Positions 10,450 through 18,108 of a stretch of 64,000 bases of DNA are shown piece by piece. Where the stretch lies: the NCBI RefSeq assembly GCF_032911225.1, contig NZ_CP136600.1, positions 558,001 to 622,000 on the forward strand, in the 5' to 3' direction. This DNA comes from Thalassotalea fonticola (GTDB lineage: Bacteria > Pseudomonadota > Gammaproteobacteria > Enterobacterales > Alteromonadaceae). Both the position numbers and the translations under genes were made by a program. The notes below the pieces were generated by a model, which saw nothing but the letters and a program-made list of their open reading frames with translations, ran no database searches and had not been told where the DNA came from. The first letter of the stretch is position 1, and every line of letters begins with the position of its first letter.

Positions 10450-10677
10450 ATGCAAGTCGCCATGGATGGTAAAAGACTTGTAAAGTATATGGATTTTAAA
10501 ATAAAAATCCAAGACCGTGCAATATGGGCCGTTAATGGTAAAGTTGAAATATTACCTATGATGTACTTAGCATTATCTTACGATCACCGTCTTATCGATG
10601 GTAAAGAGTCAGTTGGTTTCCTAGTAACAATTAAAGAATTACTAGAAGATCCAGCTCGTTTACTTTTAGATATCTAA
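10450..10677 (+). pseudogene. Duplicated 3' end of sucB
   Basis: The last 144 nt (10534-10677) match the last 144 nt of sucB at all but two positions and encode the C-terminal 47 or so residues, including the SYDHRLIDG active-site motif. To the left the similarity fades over about 30 nt (the IQDR codons are still recognisable) and is then lost. An ATG at 10450 preceded by AAGGG gives an open frame of 75 codons, so a small peptide could be made. It would lack nearly all of the catalytic fold. It is followed by its own terminator, related to but not identical with that of sucB. It is most likely a partial duplication remnant. Confidence 0.85.
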
Positions 10678-10701
10678 TTTGTATCTAAATTAATTACGTT
10701 G

Positions 10702-10728
10702 AAAGCCGCTACTTTAGCGGCTTTTTTG
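10702..10728 (+). terminator. Terminator after the sucB tail copy
   Basis: A 9-bp perfect stem AAAGCCGCT/AGCGGCTTT with a 5-nt loop is followed by T6. It resembles the native sucB terminator in the stem, while the sequence between stop codon and stem differs. Confidence 0.85.
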
Positions 10729-11189
10729 TAGCCTGATTTTGAAAAAATACCTGTTATAGAGGCTCCTCTTCTATTATATGACGGCATAAAGATTCTTGAT
10801 ACAATTAAACGTCATCCTGTGCGAGCTTAAGCGAGACACGGGAGCTCCTGAAGCGATCTGTGTTTTTAACGGGGGTTAATTTCTTCATTGACGTGGCTCT
10901 ATACAGTTAATGGCTCGCTCTTTTGATTGAAAACAACACAATATTTTATAATTTAATTATCAGTATTAGACTAAAGTTTTATACTCTAAAAACCGCATCT
11001 TTAAAGCCTTTTGTCGTTATTTAATTCTTAAATGCAAATATTAGTCGCTAATGTGTAACTTAGGCTTTAATCAGGTGCCTTTTCACTATATAATCATCGC
11101 AAATTTATAATCTGTTAGTGTAATTACTCAGTATGTTTTTACTGGCTAAATACATTAGCTCCATTTCAAAAAAGCAATTGGGAAACATC
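10729..11189 (+). promoter_or_regulatory. Intergenic region with candidate sucCD promoter
   Basis: There is no gene in this 460-bp gap. Two TATAAT boxes (11089-11094 and 11106-11111) lie 78-100 bp ahead of sucC, but neither has a convincing -35 box. With the two terminators upstream, sucCD probably needs its own promoter here. The stretch near 10813-10850 (TCCTGTG with CACGGGA and an internal GCTTAAGC palindrome) looks like a REP-type dispersed repeat, though only one copy is seen in this window. Confidence 0.4.
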
Positions 11190-12356
11190 ATGAATTTACA
11201 TGAGTATCAAGCGAAACAATTATTCGCTGAATATGGTTTACCGGTTTCTGAAGGTTTCGCTTGCGATACACCTCAAGAAGCTGCAGAAGCTGCGGACAAA
11301 ATTGGCGGAGACATGTGGGTTGTTAAAACTCAGGTTCACGCTGGTGGTCGCGGTAAGGCTGGAGGCGTTAAGCTAGTTAAAACTAAAGAAGAAATCAAAG
11401 ACTTCGCACAAAACTGGTTAGGTAAAAACTTAGTTACTTACCAAACAGATGCAAATGGCCAACCGGTTTCAAAAATTTTAGTTGAAAGCTGTACAGATAT
11501 CGCTAACGAATTATATCTAGGTGCAGTTGTTGACCGTGGTACTCGCAAAGTTGTTTTCATGGCATCTACTGAAGGTGGTGTTGAGATTGAAACTGTTGCT
11601 GAAGAAACTCCTGAATTAATTCACAAAGCTGAAATCGACCCTCTTGTAGGTCCACAAGCTTACCAAGCTCGTGAATTAGGTTTCAAGTTAGGTTTAAACC
11701 CTACGCAAATGAAGCAATTTGTTAAGATCTTTATGGGTCTTGGTAAAATGTTCAACGATTTCGATTTCGCATTATTAGAAATCAACCCGTTAGTAATTAC
11801 AGACGAAGGTAATCTTCACTGTTTAGACGGTAAAATTGGTATCGATGGTAATGCTTTATACCGTCAACCAAAAATCCGTGAAATGCACGATCCATCTCAA
11901 GAAGATGAGCGCGAAGCGCACGCTGCACAGTGGGAATTAAACTACGTAGCCCTAGACGGAAACGTTGGTTGTATGGTTAACGGTGCTGGCCTTGCAATGG
12001 GTACTATGGATATCGTTAACTTACACGGCGGCAAGCCAGCTAACTTCTTAGATGTTGGCGGCGGAGCTACTAAAGAACGTGTTGCTGAAGCATTCAAAAT
12101 CATTTTATCAGACGACAACGTTAAAGCTGTTTTAGTTAACATCTTTGGTGGTATCGTTCGTTGTGACATGATTGCTGAAGGTATCATTGATGCAGTTAAA
12201 GAAGTAGGCGTTAAAGTTCCAGTTGTTGTACGTTTAGAAGGTACTAACGCTGAAGCTGGTCGTGAAGTATTAGCAAGCTCTGATGTAAACATCATCGCTG
12301 CTGAATCATTAACTGATGCTGCACAAAAAGTTGTAGCTGCTGCGGAGGCTAAATAA
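11190..12356 (+). CDS. sucC: Succinyl-CoA synthetase (ADP-forming) beta subunit
   Basis: With SucD this enzyme converts succinyl-CoA to succinate and makes ATP. The ATG at 11190 gives [12 protein letters not shown], the universal family N-terminus, and 388 residues, exactly the E. coli length. An upstream in-frame start at 11133 would add 19 unrelated residues and is rejected. The ATP-grasp domain ([14 protein letters not shown]) and the C-terminal CoA-ligase domain ([11 protein letters not shown]) are complete. The TAA stop overlaps the sucD ATG by one base, so the two are translationally coupled. Confidence 0.96.
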   Translation: MNLHEYQAKQLFAEYGLPVSEGFACDTPQEAAEAADKIGGDMWVVKTQVHAGGRGKAGGVKLVKTKEEIKDFAQNWLGKNLVTYQTDANGQPVSKILVESCTDIANELYLGAVVDRGTRKVVFMASTEGGVEIETVAEETPELIHKAEIDPLVGPQAYQARELGFKLGLNPTQMKQFVKIFMGLGKMFNDFDFALLEINPLVITDEGNLHCLDGKIGIDGNALYRQPKIREMHDPSQEDEREAHAAQWELNYVALDGNVGCMVNGAGLAMGTMDIVNLHGGKPANFLDVGGGATKERVAEAFKIILSDDNVKAVLVNIFGGIVRCDMIAEGIIDAVKEVGVKVPVVVRLEGTNAEAGREVLASSDVNIIAAESLTDAAQKVVAAAEAK

Positions 12357-13228
12357 TGTCTGTATTAATTAACAAAGACACTAAAGTAATCTGTCAAGGT
12401 TTCACTGGTGGTCAAGGTACATTCCACTCTGAGCAAGCAATTGCTTACGGTACGCAAATGGTTGGTGGTGTATCACCAGGCAAAGGCGGTCAAGAACACT
12501 TAGGTTTACCAGTATTCAACACTGTACGTGATGCTGTTGAAGCGACTGGCGCAACTGCTACAGTTATCTACGTTCCTGCACCTTTCTGTAAAGATGCTAT
12601 CTTGGAAGCTATCGATGCTGGTATCGAGTTAATCGTTACTATCACTGAAGGTATTCCTACGTTAGACATGGTAGATGTGAAAGTTAAACTTGAACAATCA
12701 GGCGCCCGTATGATCGGTCCTAACTGTCCAGGTGTTATCACTCCAGGTGAGACTAAAATTGGTATCATGCCAGGTCACATCCACTTACCAGGTAAAGTAG
12801 GTATCGTTTCTCGCTCTGGTACATTAACGTACGAAGCCGTTAAACAAACTACAGATGCAGGTTTCGGCCAATCTACTTGTGTAGGTATTGGTGGTGACCC
12901 TATCCCAGGTACTAACTTCATCGACGTTTTAGAAATGTTCGAAAACGATCCACAAACTGAAGCAATCGTAATGATTGGTGAAATTGGTGGTACTGCTGAA
13001 GAAGAAGCTGCGGAATACATCAAAGCTAACGTTACTAAGCCTGTTGTTTCTTACATTGCTGGTGTTACTGCACCTGAAGGTAAGCGTATGGGTCATGCTG
13101 GCGCAATTATCGCCGGTGGTAAAGGTACTGCTGACGAGAAATTCGCTGCCCTAGAAGCTGCTGGTGTTAAAACAGTTCGCTCTCTAGCAGACATCGGTGT
13201 TGCTCTTAAAGAGAAAACAGGCTGGTAA
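12356..13228 (+). CDS. sucD: Succinyl-CoA synthetase alpha subunit
   Basis: This subunit binds CoA and carries the phosphohistidine intermediate, His247 in KRMGHAGA. Its 290 residues and the CoA-binding [10 protein letters not shown] motif are canonical. The last 78 nt, encoding [16 protein letters not shown] and the rest of the tail, together with the 3' untranslated region and terminator, recur identically five times in tandem downstream. The native gene itself is intact. Confidence 0.96.
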   Translation: MSVLINKDTKVICQGFTGGQGTFHSEQAIAYGTQMVGGVSPGKGGQEHLGLPVFNTVRDAVEATGATATVIYVPAPFCKDAILEAIDAGIELIVTITEGIPTLDMVDVKVKLEQSGARMIGPNCPGVITPGETKIGIMPGHIHLPGKVGIVSRSGTLTYEAVKQTTDAGFGQSTCVGIGGDPIPGTNFIDVLEMFENDPQTEAIVMIGEIGGTAEEEAAEYIKANVTKPVVSYIAGVTAPEGKRMGHAGAIIAGGKGTADEKFAALEAAGVKTVRSLADIGVALKEKTGW

Positions 13229-13252
13229 TAACCGCTTGTTAACACTGTAAAG

Positions 13253-13275
13253 AGGTCGCGAAAGCGGCCTTTTTT
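13253..13275 (+). terminator. Native sucD terminator
   Basis: The stem AGGTCGC/GCGGCCT (7 bp, one G-T pair) is closed by a GAAA tetraloop and followed by T5. The same hairpin recurs in each of the five downstream tail copies, the last at about 14213-14239, so six terminators lie in series. Confidence 0.88.
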
Positions 13276-13620
13276 GTGTCGGGCAAAGGTACTGCTGACG
13301 GCTAATGTGAAAATTGGCTACTCTAGAAGCTGCTGGTGTTAAAACAGTTCGCTCTCTAGCAGACATCGGTGTTGCTCTTAAAGAGAAAACAGGCTGGTAA
13401 TAACCGCTTGTTAACACTGTAAAGAGGTCGCGAAAGCGGCCTTTTTTGTGTCGGGCAAAGGTACTGCTGACGGCTAATGTGAAAATTGGCTACTCTAGAA
13501 GCTGCTGGTGTTAAAACAGTTCGCTCTCTAGCAGACATCGGTGTTGCTCTTAAAGAGAAAACAGGCTGGTAATAACCGCTTGTTAACACTGTAAAGAGGT
13601 CGCGAAAGCGGCCTTTTTTG

Positions 13621-13676
13621 CCTATATGGACATAGGTATGTCGTGTTTTCAGGGATGAAAAAGAGCGACGGTTTTT
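13621..13676 (+). repeat. 56-nt insert between array copies 2 and 3
   Basis: This segment replaces the 5-nt junction TGTCG found between the other copies and creates the 223-bp units. It starts with a small hairpin (CCTAT/ATAGG) and contains CAGGGATGAAAAAG. An identical second copy lies at 14016-14071. It resembles dispersed intergenic repeats, and a shared 11-mer lies in reverse orientation near 784. Confidence 0.7.
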
Positions 13677-14015
13677 GGCAAAGGTACTGCTGACGGCTAA
13701 TGTGAAAATTGGCTACTCTAGAAGCTGCTGGTGTTAAAACAGTTCGCTCTCTAGCAGACATCGGTGTTGCTCTTAAAGAGAAAACAGGCTGGTAATAACC
13801 GCTTGTTAACACTGTAAAGAGGTCGCGAAAGCGGCCTTTTTTGTGTCGGGCAAAGGTACTGCTGACGGCTAATGTGAAAATTGGCTACTCTAGAAGCTGC
13901 TGGTGTTAAAACAGTTCGCTCTCTAGCAGACATCGGTGTTGCTCTTAAAGAGAAAACAGGCTGGTAATAACCGCTTGTTAACACTGTAAAGAGGTCGCGA
14001 AAGCGGCCTTTTTTG

Positions 14016-14071
14016 CCTATATGGACATAGGTATGTCGTGTTTTCAGGGATGAAAAAGAGCGACGGTTTTT
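14016..14071 (+). repeat. Second copy of the 56-nt insert
   Basis: It appears identical to 13621-13676, at the same place in the unit (just after the terminator T-run and before GGCAAAGG). The array therefore reads short, long, short, long after the first copy. This suggests that a two-unit block of about 395 bp was duplicated as one piece. Confidence 0.75.
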
Positions 14072-14256
14072 GGCAAAGGTACTGCTGACGGCTAATGTGA
14101 AAATTGGCTACTCTAGAAGCTGCTGGTGTTAAAACAGTTCGCTCTCTAGCAGACATCGGTGTTGCTCTTAAAGAGAAAACAGGCTGGTAATAACCGCTTG
14201 TTAACACTGTAAAGAGGTCGCGAAAGCGGCCTTTTTTTTGCTTCAAGGATGAGGCA

Positions 14257-14337
14257 ATGCAAGCTATTAAGGGGTATGTTTGCCGATGGCTTAGTAAAGG
14301 TACAGCTGATGTATTAGTAGAAATTCTAAGGAATTGA
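14257..14337 (+). pseudogene. Decayed start of a sixth sucD tail copy
   Basis: After the last terminator, GTAAAGGTACAGCTGATG (about 14294-14311) matches the sucD codons for GKGTAD, at a spacing of 221 bp from the fifth copy. It sits inside a 26-codon frame (14257-14337) that reads SKGTAD and then diverges. The sucD tail itself is not recognisable. It is most likely a degenerate relic marking the right end of the array. Translation is possible but unsupported. Confidence 0.5.
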
Positions 14338-14551
14338 ACGACCAAAACTGTTGACTCTTAACATATACCCACAATATTTATATAACAACATGATAAGTCG
14401 GGGAATATATAACTAATAGATAAATAAAAATTGTTGCAGATAAAAATTCAAAAAAAATATAAGAAAAATTCATCTTTCTTATATAGACATTGTCGCTAAA
14501 TGCTCTATTGTGCCTATCTGATTGAAATAAATTATAAATTGAATGGAAACT

Positions 14552-16714
14552 ATGAATAAGAGCCTAATTTTATCTTCATTATTATTACTAAGTGCTTGTA
14601 GTAATGATGCAGAGAACACAACATCAAAAGTTGCAACTTCTCAACAAATACATGCCTCTAGCATAGTAAAAATAAATTACCCACAAACCTCGAAAGGTGA
14701 CGTAATTGATAGTTATTTTGGACAGCAAGTTGCTGATCCTTATCGTTGGTTAGAAGATGATCGCAGTGCTGAAACGGCCAGTTGGGTGTCAGCAGAGAAC
14801 GACGTTACTTTTAATTATTTAAACGATATACCGTACCGCGCAAAACTAAAACAACGTTTGCAAGAGTTATGGAATTTTGAAAAAGTTTCAGCTCCATTTG
14901 TTGAAGGTGATTATCAATATTTTTATAAAAACGATGGCCTACAAAACCAGTACGTTGTTTACCGTGAAAAAGATGGGAAGCAAGAAGTGTTTTTAGATCC
15001 AAATGAATTTAGCGAAGATGGAACAACGTCTTTGGGCTCGTTAAGTTTTTCTAAAGATGGAACAATTGCTGCTTATTCAATTTCTGAAGGTGGTAGTGAT
15101 TGGCGTAAAGTCATCATTATTGATGTTGAAACGGGTAAGCAATTAGAAGAAGCATTGGTCGATATTAAGTTCTCGGCGATCTCTTGGTATAAAAATGAAG
15201 GTTTTTACTATTCAAGTTATGATAAACCAAAAGGAAGCGAATTGTCGGCAAAAACCGATACCCACAAGCTTTACTACCATCAACTTGGTAAAAATCAAAG
15301 CGATGATATTGTCGTTTTTGGCGACATTGCAGAGCAAAAGCGTCGCTATGTGTCGGGTGAAGTAACAGAAGATAATAACTATCTTCTTATTTCTGGTGCC
15401 GTATCAACATCTGGTAACGATTTATACATTAAAGATTTAACCAAGCCAAATAGTGAATTAATCACTATTTTAGATCACACTGAATCAGATACTTACCTTT
15501 TATATAATGAAGGTAGCAAGTTAATTTTTGTGACCAATTTAAATGCGCCTAATAAAAAGTTAGTTTCAGTTGACGCAAGTATGCCAACCCCAGAAAACTG
15601 GAAAGATTTGCTTGCGCAAACAGATAATGTATTAATTCCAAGTGTTGGTGGTGGCAATATTTTCGCCGAATATATGGTAGATGCAACATCTAAGGTGATT
15701 CAATATAATCTTAACGGTGAGAAAATACGTGAGCTTGAGTTACCTGGAGTAGGGTCTACCAGTAGCCTTGAGGGTAAAAAAGATGACGAGACATTATATT
15801 ACTCATTCACAAATTATAATACGCCTTCAACTATTTACAGTTATAACGTAGAGTCTGGAAAATCAGATGTTTACGCAGCTTCAAAAGCAAAGTTTAACAG
15901 CTCTGAGTATGTTTCTAAGCAAGTATTTTATACGTCTAAAGACGGAACACAAATACCAATGATCATTACTCATAAAAATGGTATTGAACTAAATGGCAAA
16001 AACCCTACATTGTTATACGGTTATGGCGGGTTTAATGCGAGCATGACACCAAGATTTTCAGTAGCAAATGCTGTTTGGATGGAGCAAGGTGGTATTTACG
16101 CTGTTGCAAACATTCGCGGCGGTGGTGAATATGGCAAAAGATGGCATGATGCGGGTACACAATTACAAAAACAAAATGTTTTTGACGACTTCATTGCTGC
16201 CGGTGAATATTTGATCAATCAAAACTTTACTTCGAATGAGTTCTTGGCAATTCGTGGTGTTTCAAATGGTGGCTTGTTAGTTGCTGCTGTTATGACACAG
16301 CGCCCTGATTTAATGAAAGTAGCGTTACCTGCTGTTGGTGTGTTAGACATGCTTAGATACCACACTTTTACATCTGGTGCTGGCTGGGCTTACGATTATG
16401 GCAGATCGGATCAGAGCGAAGAAATGTTTAACTATTTGAAAGCATACTCTCCGGTTCATAATGTAAAAGAAGGTGTTTCTTATCCTGCCACTTTAGTTAC
16501 AACAGGTGATCATGATGACAGGGTAGTTCCTGCCCACTCATTTAAATTTGCTGCGGAATTACAAGCCAAACAAGCAGGAAGCTCACCAGTGTTAATTAGA
16601 GTAGAAACAAATGCTGGTCATGGCGCAGGAACACCAGTGTCAAAAACTATTGAGCAATATGCCGATATCTGGGGCTTTACTCTTTATAATATGGGTATAA
16701 AAGAGTTGAACTGA
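14552..16714 (+). CDS. Prolyl oligopeptidase (S9A), lipoprotein
   Basis: This serine peptidase cleaves after proline in short peptides. The start at 14552 gives [17 protein letters not shown], a clear lipoprotein signal with the lipobox LLSAC, so the enzyme is probably anchored in the cell envelope. An ATG three codons earlier is also possible, but the GGA before 14552 favours the later one. The N-terminal half is the seven-bladed propeller (starting DPYRWLEDD). The C-terminal alpha/beta hydrolase has GVSNGG (Ser571), DHDDRVVP (Asp) and NAGHGAG (His690). The length of 720 residues is normal. It stands alone, with its own terminator. Confidence 0.92.
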   Translation: MNKSLILSSLLLLSACSNDAENTTSKVATSQQIHASSIVKINYPQTSKGDVIDSYFGQQVADPYRWLEDDRSAETASWVSAENDVTFNYLNDIPYRAKLKQRLQELWNFEKVSAPFVEGDYQYFYKNDGLQNQYVVYREKDGKQEVFLDPNEFSEDGTTSLGSLSFSKDGTIAAYSISEGGSDWRKVIIIDVETGKQLEEALVDIKFSAISWYKNEGFYYSSYDKPKGSELSAKTDTHKLYYHQLGKNQSDDIVVFGDIAEQKRRYVSGEVTEDNNYLLISGAVSTSGNDLYIKDLTKPNSELITILDHTESDTYLLYNEGSKLIFVTNLNAPNKKLVSVDASMPTPENWKDLLAQTDNVLIPSVGGGNIFAEYMVDATSKVIQYNLNGEKIRELELPGVGSTSSLEGKKDDETLYYSFTNYNTPSTIYSYNVESGKSDVYAASKAKFNSSEYVSKQVFYTSKDGTQIPMIITHKNGIELNGKNPTLLYGYGGFNASMTPRFSVANAVWMEQGGIYAVANIRGGGEYGKRWHDAGTQLQKQNVFDDFIAAGEYLINQNFTSNEFLAIRGVSNGGLLVAAVMTQRPDLMKVALPAVGVLDMLRYHTFTSGAGWAYDYGRSDQSEEMFNYLKAYSPVHNVKEGVSYPATLVTTGDHDDRVVPAHSFKFAAELQAKQAGSSPVLIRVETNAGHGAGTPVSKTIEQYADIWGFTLYNMGIKELN

Positions 16715-16758
16715 TTTTTTTTATTGTTCAGTTACAAAATATATTAACGTATAAAGCG

Positions 16759-16785
16759 GCCAGTTATTTTTAATAACTGGCTTTT
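16759..16785 (+). terminator. Terminator after the prolyl oligopeptidase gene
   Basis: A 10-bp perfect stem GCCAGTTATT/AATAACTGGC with a 3-nt loop is followed by TTTT. Confidence 0.8.
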
Positions 16786-16929
16786 CTGTTTATATAAGTT
16801 CGCGTTGCTAACTTAACTTTTGCTTCCTCTTTCTTGGTTACCTGATAAAACCTCACTTGATGAGTTAACAACCCGCAAGCGGCCTTTTAGGTCTTAAGTA
16901 ATCAACCCTTAGGATTTCGTAGATTTGCT

Positions 16930-17086
16930 CTATTTTTTAACTCCAATACCTTTAATTTGGGTTAGTTCATTGATACTTGCATTGAATATCGGATTAACTC
17001 TGAGTAAATGATTTAATAGCCGTTACCCTAGAGTTATACCAATATTTGGCAAACCTTCTTATACCTGTTTTTTGAAGACATTTAGG
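16930..17086 (-). pseudogene. Decayed C-terminal part of the ERCC4-type nuclease gene
   Basis: Downstream of the stop codon of the nuclease frame, the minus strand still encodes family-like sequence. The original frame continues about 30 codons past the TAA (KTGIRRFAKYWYNS) to a second stop. Another frame then reads NPIFNASINELTQIKGIGVKK and stops at 16930-16932. The last stretch is typical of a helix-hairpin-helix motif such as closes COG1948 nucleases. One stop plus one frameshift would explain the break, so the full gene seems to have been about 200 codons long. Confidence 0.55.
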
Positions 17087-17536
17087 TTAATAACCTACTC
17101 GAGACAAATTTTCTATTTTCATCCCCAGCTTTTGTTTGGGCTGAAAAATCGTTAAATTAATTGTTTCTGATTTATTGGAAGAGCGTAAAATTGATATGTT
17201 ATAAAGCAAACCAACGGTGACTAATGCACCTAAAACAGCATGTCGATGAATATGATAGTTTTCAATATCAGCAGCACGACCTTCTAAAATAAATGCTGTA
17301 GTGTAATTACTTTTAGCAAGACGCGATGCTTGTTGAAATATGCGCCCTGAAATTATTGAAACAATTAAATCAGCCATAGATTTTCTTTCAATTAACAGCC
17401 AGTCGTCGATAATGTAATCTCCAAGGGATAACTGTTTAATATCTAACTGAATTTCTTGATTAGTTTCGAGTGTGGTTAAAATGCCAGACGCTTGTTCGCG
17501 ACAATCCGCAATAATATTAATTTTTTCATCTAACAA
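17087..17536 (-). CDS. ERCC4-domain nuclease, truncated
   Basis: This open frame (149 residues) holds the XPF/MUS81-type nuclease core: IIADCRE (Asp11, Glu14), GDYIIDD (39-45) and the signature ERK-x3-D at 50-56, followed by the SIISGRIFQQ helix. Family members act as structure-specific endonucleases and normally carry a C-terminal (HhH)2 DNA-binding domain. Here it is cut off by a stop codon, and its decayed remains lie just downstream. The gene is therefore probably a pseudogene, unless the nuclease core alone still has a use. It has no operon partner. Confidence 0.7.
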   Translation of the reverse strand: MLDEKINIIADCREQASGILTTLETNQEIQLDIKQLSLGDYIIDDWLLIERKSMADLIVSIISGRIFQQASRLAKSNYTTAFILEGRAADIENYHIHRHAVLGALVTVGLLYNISILRSSNKSETINLTIFQPKQKLGMKIENLSRVGY

Positions 17537-18108
17537 TCCTTGTTAATAAAATTCTGATCTAATTATAGACAGTTAACGATGTTTTGCTTGCTAGTATCAA
17601 CGACTGCATGGTTAGGTCATTCAGCAACACCAATAATTGTAAATAAATTACCTTATTTCAACCTTCAAAGGTCTCATTAACGCCTTTTTTGTTCAAGGAA
17701 TCAACATCCTCCATCGTGTTACAAAAGGATTACACACCAGTCTGTAAAAATGCATAAAATCATACCAATATGTATATTGAATGGTGTGTCAGATGAAAAA
17801 GTTAGCTGCCGCAGTAATTGCTATCGTAGTTCTTACCCTGATTATTAAAGCGAATGGCGGATAAAACAAAATTGATAAGCCATAGAGGTTTTCAGTTTGC
17901 TTTATATTTAACATTGGCAAATCTATGAGGCTAGTGGGGGACTCGAAAGAATTTCGGTAAATTGATGTTTCTGACGCTTAAGTATTAACAAGTTTGAGAA
18001 GAACAGAAAAATGTTCCTGTCACTGAACATTTTTATGCCAATAACAGGAACTACCGTCGATTTATTTTCAGGAATATTAATAGGCTGAAAGCATTAACTT
18101 CCTTCCTC
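17537..18108. other. Intergenic region
   Basis: No standard-size gene is seen in this 572-bp gap. It holds one possible tiny membrane peptide (listed separately) and an 8-bp inverted repeat GTTCCTGT/ACAGGAAC (18013-18020 and 18044-18051). The repeat has a 23-nt loop and could end the leftward GH2 transcript. Confidence 0.5.
17793..17864 (+). CDS. Possible 23-residue single-span membrane peptide
   Basis: This short frame encodes MKKLAAAVIAIVVLTLIIKA followed by Asn-Gly-Gly and a TAA stop: two lysines, one hydrophobic helix and a short tail. That composition is typical of real tiny membrane proteins or small toxins, but the ribosome site is weak and there is no homologue in view. It stands alone in a 572-bp gap. 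Confidence 0.3.
   Translation: MKKLAAAVIAIVVLTLIIKANGG

Larger units (their letters stand above)
13276..14240 (+). repeat. Tandem array of five sucD 3'-end plus terminator copies
   Basis: Five copies follow sucD, starting with GGCAAAGGTACTGCTGACG (the C falls at 13284, 13456, 13679, 13851 and 14074). Spacings are 172, 223, 172 and 223 bp. In each, the first 40 or so nt correspond to the sucD codons for GKGTADEKF but are diverged and carry an in-frame TAA. From CTAGAAGCTGCTGG onward, the remaining sucD tail, stop codon, 3' UTR and terminator appear identical to the native gene. The tail is out of frame with the left part, so no sucD-like peptide is expected. The long open frames on the opposite strand are by-products of the repetition. 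Near-perfect identity points to recent amplification or gene conversion. Confidence 0.93.

Noticed and set aside
10810-10855. REP-like element before sucC as a supported repeat
   Set aside because: Only one copy is seen in the window and its stem is imperfect, so it is mentioned only in passing.
11133-11189. Upstream start for sucC adding 19 residues
   Set aside because: The added residues are not found in the family, and the start at 11190 gives the exact family N-terminus and length.
13276-14240. Array considered as a CRISPR
   Set aside because: Units are 172-223 bp, contain sucD coding sequence and terminators, and have no short repeat with variable spacers. No cas genes are present.
13184-14345. 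Series of nearly identical minus-strand open frames in the sucD array
   Set aside because: They are the reverse strand of repeated sucD tail and terminator DNA, with no ribosome sites and no family resemblance.
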